Part shown: one piece after another, positions 6,608-12,599 of the stretch
How the letters are laid out: each line of letters begins with the position of its first letter
Position numbering within the stretch: position 1 is the stretch's first letter
Assembly: GCA_004552595.1 (NCBI GenBank)
Contig: SFNX01000060.1
Span: 1 to 13,177, forward strand
Length of the DNA: 13,177 bases
Source of the DNA: Lachnospiraceae bacterium
GTDB taxonomy: Bacteria > Bacillota > Clostridia > Lachnospirales > Lachnospiraceae
Direction of reading: 5' to 3'
The notes under the pieces: generated by a model
What the model was told of the DNA's origin: nothing
Databases searched by the model: none
Seen by the model: only the letters and a program-made list of their open reading frames with translations
Position numbers and translations under genes: made by a program

Positions 6608-7303
6608 ATGTGGACAAGATCAGAATTAAAAGAAAAAGCGAAAGTGTCCTTTAAAGCCAACTACTGGTTATCGGTATTGGCAGCTTTAATCATAACACTC
6701 GTTTGTGGAGCAAGTGGTGGTTCATCAGGTCGTAATGCATCAAATTCCATATCTGCTGCATCTAAAGCATCAAACGAAGGCGGTATCGGTGGTGTTATTG
6801 TTCTTGCAACACTTCTTGGAGCATTGGCAATCGGAATTGTTCTTATTATCATTAAAATAGTTGTTGGTAATGCGCTCCTTGTTGGATCACAGAAGTTATT
6901 CATCAAAAACGAAGTTGATTTTGGCGATGCTAAAGCTAATAACATCGGATTTGTATTTAAGGAAGGTCACTGGAAAAACGTTGCAATTACAATGTTTCTT
7001 ATGGATTTATTCACAGCTTTGTGGACACTGCTTTTCGTCATTCCCGGAATTATTAAAAGCTATGAATATAAAATGATTCCTTACCTTCTTGCCGAAGATC
7101 CTGAGATGAGCTATCAGGACGCTTTTGCAAAGAGTAAAGAAATGATGTACGGTCAGAAGTGGAACGCTTTTGTTCTTGATTTATCATTTATCGGCTGGCA
7201 TATTCTTTCAGCATTCACACTTGGTATTCTTGGTATTTTCTATGTAATGCCATATTACTACCAGACAAGCGCAGAGCTTTACCTGACACTTAAGAATAAC
7301 TAA
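6608..7303 (+). CDS. DUF975-family integral membrane protein
   Basis: This 231-residue protein has the DUF975 (PF06161) signature: an N-terminal WTRSELKEKAKVSFKANYW, a central GFVFKEGHWKNVAITMF, FVIPGIIKSYEYKMIPYLLAEDPEMS, and a terminal YYYQTSAELY. Membrane segments lie at about residues 19-34, 62-87, 125-148 and 185-217. A loop at 35-61 is rich in Gly, Ser and Asn (GGSSGRNASNSISAAS) and probably faces outward. The function of the family is unknown. AAAGGAG lies twelve bases before the ATG, a slightly long spacing. It is the only plus-strand gene, with its own promoter and terminator, so it is monocistronic. No signs of recent transfer were seen. Confidence 0.92.
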   Translation: MWTRSELKEKAKVSFKANYWLSVLAALIITLVCGASGGSSGRNASNSISAASKASNEGGIGGVIVLATLLGALAIGIVLIIIKIVVGNALLVGSQKLFIKNEVDFGDAKANNIGFVFKEGHWKNVAITMFLMDLFTALWTLLFVIPGIIKSYEYKMIPYLLAEDPEMSYQDAFAKSKEMMYGQKWNAFVLDLSFIGWHILSAFTLGILGIFYVMPYYYQTSAELYLTLKNN

Positions 7304-7345
7304 AACGATAAAGGTACAGCTAATTAAGCACTTATTTGTACGAAT

Positions 7346-7386
7346 ATAAAAACGGTGTCGGATATCTGTCCGGCACCATTTTTATA
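7346..7386. terminator. Bidirectional intrinsic terminator between DUF975 gene and udp
   Basis: A nine-pair stem, GGTGTCGGA (7354-7362) with TCCGGCACC (7369-7377), has one G-U wobble and a six-base loop. It is flanked by AAAAAC on the left and ATTTTTAT on the right, so both strands yield a hairpin followed by a U-run. It serves the convergent DUF975 gene and the udp operon. Confidence 0.9.
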
Positions 7387-7416
7387 TGTAAAAATAATAA
7401 ATTAACGTTATCTTAA

Positions 7417-8199
7417 TCAGTCAACGCTAACTTCGCTGTGTATCAAATTGCGCACAGCCTCAACCGCTGTCTTAATTGCAAGTTCAGTGTCATGCACCTG
7501 AGTATTTGTTAAGCCCATCTTCGCTCTCTCCTGATTAGCAACTACCAAAAAGCATGAACCGACTCTTACCCTAAGGAACTGTCCTGCAATAAATAATGCA
7601 GCTGACTCCATTTCCGAAGCAAGACATCCCATTCTAAGCCATGCCTGCCATTTATTCTCAAGCTCGTAGCTAACAGGCATAACCTCAGGCTCATGCTGAC
7701 CGAAAAACGAATCCTTGCATTGAACTACACCGACATGATGTCTTATATCAAGTGATTTTGCGGCAGCAACTAAAGCATTTGTAACATCAAGATTTGCAAC
7801 TGCCGGGTATTCGATAGGTGCAAATTCTCTGCTCGTTCCTTCCATTCTGACAGCGCCTGTAGCAATAACTACATCTCCGCCCATGACGTCTTCCTGCATT
7901 CCGCCACACGTTCCGATTCTGACAAATGTGTGTGCTCCGCACTTAGAAAGCTCATCAATGGCAATTGCCGCCGAAGGACCTCCAATTCCTGTCGATGTAA
8001 CACTCACCTTAACGCCGTCAAGCGTTCCTGTGTATGTAACATACTCTCTTGAATCTGCCACTAATTTTGCATCATCAAAAAACTCCGCAATTTTAGCACA
8101 TCTTTTAGGATCTCCCGGCATAATAACATACTTTCCGATATCCTCAGGGCCAACCCCTGTGTGATACTGTTTTCCTGAACCCTCTGCATAATCAATCAT
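7417..8199 (-). CDS. udp: Uridine phosphorylase
   Basis: This 260-residue cytosolic enzyme of the nucleoside phosphorylase I family cleaves uridine with phosphate to uracil and ribose-1-phosphate. Visible motifs are MPGDP (27-31, phosphate site), R51 in DSREY, STGIGGPS (69-76), RIGT (94-97, phosphate), FAPIEYPAVA (126-135, close to E. coli Udp) and EMES (196-199), which binds the ribose hydroxyls. The length fits the hexameric family. AGGAGG eight bases before the ATG sets the start. The ATG overlaps the stop of the nucleotidase gene as ATGA, so the two are translationally coupled. Together they convert pyrimidine nucleotides to free base. Preference for uridine over deoxyuridine or thymidine is inferred from the family. 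Confidence 0.92.
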   Translation of the reverse strand: MIDYAEGSGKQYHTGVGPEDIGKYVIMPGDPKRCAKIAEFFDDAKLVADSREYVTYTGTLDGVKVSVTSTGIGGPSAAIAIDELSKCGAHTFVRIGTCGGMQEDVMGGDVVIATGAVRMEGTSREFAPIEYPAVANLDVTNALVAAAKSLDIRHHVGVVQCKDSFFGQHEPEVMPVSYELENKWQAWLRMGCLASEMESAALFIAGQFLRVRVGSCFLVVANQERAKMGLTNTQVHDTELAIKTAVEAVRNLIHSEVSVD

Positions 8200-8912
8200 T
8201 CGAAATACCTCCTATTATCTAATTCTCTAAGCGAAAAAATTGTTTTCGTAATCGCTAACCCATTTGTGTTTTCTTTGTGGTTAGGATTATACCAGATTGT
8301 GTCGATTCCTGCGTTAATGCCACCGAGAATATCACTTGTGAGCGAGTCGCCGATTATTACAACTTCGCTTTTATCTGTAATTCCCTCTTCCATAAAGAGT
8401 GTGTCAAAAAAGGCAACGTTAGGCTTTTCGACTCCAATGTCCTCTGATATATAAACACCGTCAAATATTATATCAAGCCCGGAAGTCTTAATCTTCTTCT
8501 CCTGTGCTATTTTCGTTCCGTTTGTAACGGCAAGTAATCTGTATTTCCTGCTGCCGTCTTCGTTAAGCTTACCCTTAAGCATTGTAAGAAGTTCTATAGC
8601 GTAGTCTTCAAATACAACGTATTCGCCAAGCTCAAGCTGATAGTCTTTGTTAAAATCAGAAGCAATTGACGTGTCAACATTAATTGACTTAAAAAATTCG
8701 ACAAATCGTCCGACCAGGATTTCCGGTTTTGTCATTTCTCCTCTTTCCAGAGCCTGCCAGTATTTGTCATTGATTTTAGCATAATCGTTCACCATTTCAT
8801 CGGTGCACTCGATAAGCTTGTATTTTTTGAACAACGCTTTAATTGCAAGATTTTCTGCTGCCTTGAAATCAAGTATTGTTCCGTCTATATCAAAAAGTAA
8901 ATATTTATACAT
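8196..8912 (-). CDS. yjjG: HAD-family pyrimidine 5'-nucleotidase, YjjG-like
   Basis: This 238-residue protein has the four HAD motifs: DIDGT (D8 nucleophile, D10 acid/base), T130-N131-G132, K163 in VEKPN, and GDSLTSD (D189 and D194, magnesium). The cap segment YWQALERGEMTKPEILVGRF is characteristic of the YjjG/YfnB nucleotidase group (TIGR02254-type). These enzymes dephosphorylate UMP, dUMP, dTMP and non-canonical pyrimidine nucleotides. The coupled uridine phosphorylase gene directly downstream supports the pyrimidine role. The ATG at 8912 follows a weak AGGA site and lies eight bases after the cysteine synthase stop. The assignment to the subgroup is from motif recall, so the symbol is tentative. 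A general HAD phosphatase is the fallback. Confidence 0.85.
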   Translation of the reverse strand: MYKYLLFDIDGTILDFKAAENLAIKALFKKYKLIECTDEMVNDYAKINDKYWQALERGEMTKPEILVGRFVEFFKSINVDTSIASDFNKDYQLELGEYVVFEDYAIELLTMLKGKLNEDGSRKYRLLAVTNGTKIAQEKKIKTSGLDIIFDGVYISEDIGVEKPNVAFFDTLFMEEGITDKSEVVIIGDSLTSDILGGINAGIDTIWYNPNHKENTNGLAITKTIFSLRELDNRRYFE

Positions 8913-8920
8913 ATTAATTC

Positions 8921-9850
8921 CTAATTCTTGAATAGCGGTGTTGAAAAATATCTCTCTGCCGTATCAGGAAGGACTGTTACTACTGTCTTTCCTTTTCCAA
9001 GGTACTTAGCAAGTCTCTTTGCTGCGGCAACATTTGTTCCGCTTGAAATACCACACATTATTCCCTCTTTTGATGCAAGCTCTTTTGCCGTATTAAGTGC
9101 TTCCTCATCAGAAATAATTGCGATTTCTTCATATATGCTCTGGTTAAGTACCGGTGGAATTACTCCATCGCCAATTCCCATCTGAATATGATTTGATACT
9201 GTTCCTCCGGCAAGAACTGCTGCATTAGCCGGTTCTACTGCCCATATAATAATGTCAGGGTTTTGTGCCTTTAGCGTTTCACCAATTCCCGTAATTGTAC
9301 CGCCGGTTCCGATTCCTGAACAGAAGCCGTCAATTGGTCCTGCAACCTGTTCGAGTATTTCAAGTCCTGTATGGTGCTTGTGAGCCATAGGATTTGCCTT
9401 GTTTTCAAACTGCTGCGGTACAAAGACATTAGGATCTTCCTTTGCCATTCTCATTGCAGTCTGCATACATTCGTCTATTGCTTTCCCGATATTGCCTTCA
9501 TCATGAATAAGAATTACCTCTGCTCCGTAATGTTCAACAATCAATCGGCGCTCTTCGCTTACAGAATCAGGCATAATGATTTTTGTTTTATATCCTTTAA
9601 CAGCTCCGACAAGCGCAAGTCCTATTCCCTGGTTACCGCTTGTAGGTTCAACAATTATTGTATTCTCATTAATAATGCCCTGTTCTTCAGCAACCTTGAT
9701 CATATTGTAGGCTGTACGGGTCTTAATTGAACCGCCGACATTTAATCCTTCAAACTTAACTAAAATTCTTGCAGAATTTTCGTCGCTCATATGCTGTAGC
9801 TCAATCATCGGTGTATGTCCGATTGCTTCAAGAATGTTTTTGCAAATCAT
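8921..9850 (-). CDS. cysK: Cysteine synthase (O-acetylserine sulfhydrylase) family protein
   Basis: This 309-residue PLP enzyme of fold type II should make L-cysteine from O-acetylserine and sulfide. Visible elements are the PLP lysine K43 (GGSIKTR), the substrate loop TSGN (70-73), the phosphate loop GTGGT (181-185), AVEPANA (204-210), GISSGT (267-272) and the end PDTAERYFSTPLF. Length is normal. Two family motifs are slightly unusual: NVGGSIKTRTA instead of the common NPGGSVKDRIA, and TSGNQG instead of TSGNTG. A related beta-replacement substrate therefore cannot be excluded. The start has only a weak GAGA site. The gene is first in an operon with the nucleotidase and udp. The sigma factor's terminator lies just upstream, and a TATAAG at about 9866-9871 is the only promoter-like element. 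Confidence 0.9.
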   Translation of the reverse strand: MICKNILEAIGHTPMIELQHMSDENSARILVKFEGLNVGGSIKTRTAYNMIKVAEEQGIINENTIIVEPTSGNQGIGLALVGAVKGYKTKIIMPDSVSEERRLIVEHYGAEVILIHDEGNIGKAIDECMQTAMRMAKEDPNVFVPQQFENKANPMAHKHHTGLEILEQVAGPIDGFCSGIGTGGTITGIGETLKAQNPDIIIWAVEPANAAVLAGGTVSNHIQMGIGDGVIPPVLNQSIYEEIAIISDEEALNTAKELASKEGIMCGISSGTNVAAAKRLAKYLGKGKTVVTVLPDTAERYFSTPLFKN

Positions 9851-9867
9851 ATCAAATCTCTTTCTTA

Positions 9868-9906
9868 TACTAAAATGTAATAGTCGCCTACAATACTGCA
9901 GGCGAC
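9868..9906 (-). terminator. Intrinsic terminator of the purC-sigma factor unit
   Basis: On the minus strand, GTCGCCTGCA pairs with TGTAGGCGAC over ten base pairs (one G-U) around a GTAT loop, 9906-9883. TATTACATTTTAG follows, a broken U-run. The wobble pair would be an A-C mismatch in plus-strand RNA, which shows that the minus-strand transcript is the intended one. Confidence 0.75.
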
Positions 9907-9923
9907 CAACATAAATTCAAATA

Positions 9924-11021
9924 TTAATTGAGGTCTGCGAACTCCTTAAGTCCTGTTGACTTATGCGAGCTTCTAAGCTTTCTAAGTGCTTTGGCCTCAA
10001 TCTGACGGATTCTCTCTCTTGTAACCCCGAATTCAAGACCAACCTCTTCAAGTGTACGCTGTCTGCCATCCTTAAGTCCGAAACGGAGAATAAGTACTTC
10101 TCTTTCTCTGTCGGTTAAGCGATTTAACGACTCCATAATGCTCTCATGAAGATCTGTCTTGATCGCTGTCTCTTCAGGCATGTCAGCCTTTTCATCCTCG
10201 ATAAAGCTTCCAAGTGATGAATCTTCCTCTTCACCGATAGGTGTCTCAAGTGATACAGGCTCCATTGAGAACTGAAGAACATCGTTAACCTTTTCCTCTG
10301 TCATATCAAGCTTTTCGGCAATTTCCTTCGGTGTCGGGTCCTTACCTAGCTCAACTGTCAACTGTCTCTTCATTCTCGACACTCTGTTAATTGTCTCAAC
10401 CATATGAACAGGTACTCTTATAGTACGTGCCTGATCTGCCAGTGCTCTTGTTACTGCCTGACGAATCCACCAGGTAGCATATGTTGAAAACTTAAAGCCC
10501 TTAGTGTAGTCGAACTTTTCGCACGCCTTCATAAGACCTAAGTTACCTTCCTGAATAAGGTCAAGAAGAAGCATTCCACGTCCTACGTATTTCTTTGCAA
10601 TACTAACGACCAGTCTCAGATTTGCATTAATCAGCTTGCTTTTTGCTTCCTCATCTCCCTCTACGACTCTCATCGCAAGGTCAACCTCTTCCTGAGGGCT
10701 TAAAAGTGGAATAAGACCGATTTCCTTAAGATACATTCTTACAGGATCATCAATCGGTGTATCGTTAGGAACACTTAATAAATCCTCACTCTCAATGTCG
10801 ACTTCCTCTGCTGATGCTTCCTTCATGATTTCATCATCCGAAACGAGATCATCATCAAAGTCAATCTCTACAAATCCCGAATCAGACAAATCCTGGTCAT
10901 CAAGAAAACCGTTCTGTGACTCAAGTATGTCCTCAACGGAAATATCGTCTTTTGTTATATTCTCCTCAACGGAAATATCGTCTTTTGTTATATTCTCATC
11001 TAAGATTTCCATGTCTTCCAT
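9924..11021 (-). CDS. rpoD: SigA/RpoD-family RNA polymerase sigma factor
   Basis: From its best start this protein has 365 residues. Region 1.2 begins near residue 91 (IDDPVRMYLKEIG). Region 2 includes NANLRLVVSIAKKYVGRGM, DLIQEGNLGLMKACEKFDY and FSTYATWWIRQAVTRALADQ, the last recognising the -10 box. Region 3 has RTIRVPVHMVETIN, and region 4.2 (about 327-350) has LEFGVTRERIRQIEAKALRKLR, which contacts the -35. The ATG at 11021 has AAAGGAG seven bases upstream; a GTG at 11063 would add 14 residues but has no ribosome site. The first 90 residues are very acidic and lack a recognisable region 1.1. They include a perfect 11-residue duplication. The usual C-terminal HPSRSxxLKDFL is replaced by SSHKSTGLKEFADLN. 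The neighbour is purC rather than dnaG, so this may be a second primary-type sigma factor. Confidence 0.92.
   Translation of the reverse strand: MEDMEILDENITKDDISVEENITKDDISVEDILESQNGFLDDQDLSDSGFVEIDFDDDLVSDDEIMKEASAEEVDIESEDLLSVPNDTPIDDPVRMYLKEIGLIPLLSPQEEVDLAMRVVEGDEEAKSKLINANLRLVVSIAKKYVGRGMLLLDLIQEGNLGLMKACEKFDYTKGFKFSTYATWWIRQAVTRALADQARTIRVPVHMVETINRVSRMKRQLTVELGKDPTPKEIAEKLDMTEEKVNDVLQFSMEPVSLETPIGEEEDSSLGSFIEDEKADMPEETAIKTDLHESIMESLNRLTDREREVLILRFGLKDGRQRTLEEVGLEFGVTRERIRQIEAKALRKLRSSHKSTGLKEFADLN
10931..10996 (-). repeat. 33-bp perfect in-frame tandem duplication in the sigma factor gene
   Basis: Two directly adjacent 33-base copies are identical (10931-10963 and 10964-10996; identity extends about one base at each side). 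Each encodes ENITKDDISVE, residues 9-19 and 20-30 from the 11021 start. Identity at all third positions indicates a recent duplication. Confidence 0.95.
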
Positions 11022-11078
11022 AGATTTACTCCTTTGTGCCTGGATGTTCAAATTCAAAAACACCCGGCCAGATTAAAG

Positions 11079-11942
11079 CTATTTAAGCTCCTCACCTGTT
11101 AACTGCCTGTATGCCTGTAAGTACTTAGCTATTGTCTTCTCAGTAATATCTTCAGGTAATGTCCAGTTATTATCAGGGTTAGCTTTAAGCCAGTCTCTTG
11201 CAAACTGCTTATCAAATGATGGCTGTGAATGTCCCGGTTCATATGAATCTGCCGGCCAAAAACGTGAGCTGTCAGGTGTCAGCATCTCGTCACCGATTAC
11301 TATCTGCCCGTTTTCATCAAGACCGAACTCAAACTTTGTATCAGCAATGATAATGCCTTTTGTAAGAGCGTAATCAGCACACTTCTTATATAAGCTGATA
11401 GTGTACTCTTTGAGCTTCTTAGCATATTCTTCTCCCTTACCCGGGAAATGTTTCTCAAGGTGCACTATACTCTGCTCATATGAGATATTCTCATCATGAT
11501 CACCGATTTCTGCTTTAGTAGATGGTGTGTAAATCGGCTCAGGAAGCTTTTCTGATTCCTTAAGTCCGCAAGGAAGCTTAATGCCGCAAACCGTACCATC
11601 CTTCTGATATGAAGCAAAACCCGATCCAGTAATGTAGCCTCTCACTATGCACTCAATCGGAAGCATCTCAAGCTTTTTGCACATCATGGAATTACCATCA
11701 TATTCAGGCTTTCTGAAAAACTCAGGCATCTCATTCACATCAGTTGTGATCATATGATTAGGAAGAATATCTTCCGTGTACTTAAACCAAAATTCTGACA
11801 TTTTTGTAAGGACTGTGCCCTTTTTCTTAATAATATTATTAAGAATAACGTCAAAACAGCTTATGCGGTCTGTTGCAACCATAATAAGGCTGTCTCCCGC
11901 ATCATAAATTTCTCTAACTTTTCCCTCTTTAATAGGCTTCAT
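11079..11942 (-). CDS. purC: SAICAR synthase (phosphoribosylaminoimidazole-succinocarboxamide synthase)
   Basis: This 287-residue cytosolic enzyme joins CAIR and aspartate using ATP, a step of de novo purine synthesis. Visible motifs are EGKVREIYD and ATDRISCFDV (ATP site), VRGYITGSGFASY, LPEPIYTPSTKAEIGDHDENIS split across 133-153, IADTKFEFG (family signature, about 199-207) and DEMLTPDSSRFW (about 218-229). The length fits the long form of the family rather than the roughly 240-residue E. coli form. The ATG at 11942 is preceded by GGAGG at 11949-11953. A GTG at 11957 would overlap that site and is rejected. The sigma factor gene follows after 57 bases with no terminator, so the two are probably co-transcribed from the promoter at 12010-12038. 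No purine riboswitch was seen in the leader. Confidence 0.95.
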   Translation of the reverse strand: MKPIKEGKVREIYDAGDSLIMVATDRISCFDVILNNIIKKKGTVLTKMSEFWFKYTEDILPNHMITTDVNEMPEFFRKPEYDGNSMMCKKLEMLPIECIVRGYITGSGFASYQKDGTVCGIKLPCGLKESEKLPEPIYTPSTKAEIGDHDENISYEQSIVHLEKHFPGKGEEYAKKLKEYTISLYKKCADYALTKGIIIADTKFEFGLDENGQIVIGDEMLTPDSSRFWPADSYEPGHSQPSFDKQFARDWLKANPDNNWTLPEDITEKTIAKYLQAYRQLTGEELK

Positions 11943-11968
11943 AATATGCCTCCACACTTTAATTTGCC

Positions 11969-12001
11969 GTGGATAATGCGCCGTTTCGCATTTTTACCCA
12001 C
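11969..12001 (-). promoter_or_regulatory. Hairpin at the 5' end of the purC transcript
   Basis: On the minus strand, GTGGGTA (12001-11995) pairs with TATCCAC (11975-11969) with one G-U. After an AAA bulge, ATGCG (11991-11987) pairs with CGCAT (11980-11976) around a six-base loop. The twelve-pair hairpin starts two or three bases after the predicted transcription start. It may stabilise the mRNA or have a regulatory role. No U-run follows, so it is not a terminator. Confidence 0.5.
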
Positions 12002-12009
12002 ACTAAGTC

Positions 12010-12038
12010 ATTCTACAACATTTCATTCATACTTTCAA
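12010..12038 (-). promoter_or_regulatory. Promoter of purC and the sigma factor gene
   Basis: The minus strand has TTGAAA (12038-12033), a 17-base spacer and TAGAAT (12015-12010), each one mismatch from consensus. Transcription should start near 12003-12004, giving a leader of about 60 bases. Confidence 0.75.
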
Positions 12039-12050
12039 CAAAAGGAATAA

Positions 12051-12078
12051 CAAAAAATGCACACCCGAAGGTGTGCAT
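12051..12078 (-). terminator. Intrinsic terminator of trxA
   Basis: On the minus strand a perfect nine-pair stem ATGCACACC/GGTGTGCAT (12078-12070 with 12065-12057) closes a TTCG loop on a C-G pair, the very stable UUCG tetraloop. TTTTTTG follows at once. It separates trxA from the purC promoter. Confidence 0.92.
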
Positions 12079-12094
12079 TAATTACTTATGCAAA

Positions 12095-12409
12095 TTATCT
12101 GCTGATAAGATCAATTATGTCCTTCTTAGGTCTGTATCCTATCATCATTCCATTCTGTTCTCCACCCTTAAAGAACATCAGTGTCGGAACGCTCATTACA
12201 TTATAGTAATCAGAAAGATATGGCTGTTCATCAATATTAACCTTGCATACCTTAACCTTTCCGGCGTATTCTTCCGCAATTTCCGAGATCAATGGTGAAA
12301 GCGACTTACAAGGGCCGCACCACTCAGCATAAAAATCTACCAATACAGGAATGTCTGACTTTAATACTTCGTCATCAAAATTCTCTTTTGTTAACATAAC
12401 TTCTGACAT
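12095..12409 (-). CDS. trxA: Thioredoxin
   Basis: This 104-residue protein is a single thioredoxin domain of normal length. The active site is W30-C31-G32-P33-C34 (AEWCGPCK), the buried D25 lies in LVDFYAEW, and the cis-proline is P75 (SVPT). It reduces protein disulfides in the cytosol and takes electrons from thioredoxin reductase, which is not in the window. GGAGG seven bases before the ATG sets the start. It appears monocistronic, with an extended -10 promoter at 12460-12468 and a strong terminator at 12051-12078. The KGGEQNGMMIGYRP segment near the end is the usual beta5/helix 4 region with a methionine-rich variation. Confidence 0.95.
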   Translation of the reverse strand: MSEVMLTKENFDDEVLKSDIPVLVDFYAEWCGPCKSLSPLISEIAEEYAGKVKVCKVNIDEQPYLSDYYNVMSVPTLMFFKGGEQNGMMIGYRPKKDIIDLISR

Positions 12410-12459
12410 ATTATTACCTCCAATCTATCTGAACATTTATAATTTGCTACTTTAAAGGT

Positions 12460-12468
12460 ATTATAACA
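12460..12468 (-). promoter_or_regulatory. Extended -10 promoter of trxA
   Basis: The minus strand reads TGTTATAAT, a perfect TATAAT with the TG-N extension. No good -35 is present at 17 bases. The leader would be about 45 bases. The rest of 12410-12521 is AT-rich; it holds a weak ATTGT/ACAAT hairpin (about 12497-12514) and a six-T run, which could be a poor terminator for the DUF4097 gene. Confidence 0.6.
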
Positions 12469-12521
12469 TGCCTTTTTGAAAAAACTATGACATTATTGTG
12501 AAAAGAACAATTTGCACCTGT

Positions 12522-12599
12522 CTATTCAGAAAAAGTAACCGTAACGTCTGCGCTTGTAGTAGATACTGAAATCTCCTTGTTAGCTTTCCTGTCTTTTCC
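12522..12599 (-). pseudogene. Out-of-frame C-terminal rung of the DUF4097 gene
   Basis: In the +1 frame relative to the ORF ending at 12580, the minus strand encodes KGKDRKANKEISVSTTSADV then TVTFSE and a TAG at 12522. The STTSADVTV part has the same form as the preceding rungs and fits the next place in their alternation. Removing one A from the five-A run at 12600-12604 joins the frames into a single reading. No separate ribosome-binding site suggests an independent gene. Confidence 0.7.

Noticed and set aside
9371..9730. 119-residue plus-strand open frame opposite the cysteine synthase gene
   Set aside because: Antisense to a conserved enzyme, without ribosome site or recognisable motif.
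11022..11063. Upstream GTG start for the sigma factor adding 14 residues
   Set aside because: No Shine-Dalgarno precedes it, and the extra codons contain the AAAGGAG that serves the ATG at 11021.
11022..11078. Imperfect hairpin between purC and the sigma factor gene as a terminator
   Set aside because: The stem has a mismatch and a bulge and is followed by ACAAAGGAG rather than a U-run.
11943..11957. Upstream GTG start for purC adding 5 residues
   Set aside because: The extra codons contain the GGAGG ribosome site of the ATG at 11942.
11969..12298. 109-residue plus-strand open frame across the purC leader and trxA
   Set aside because: It runs antisense through the purC promoter, the trxA terminator and the thioredoxin active site, all well supported.
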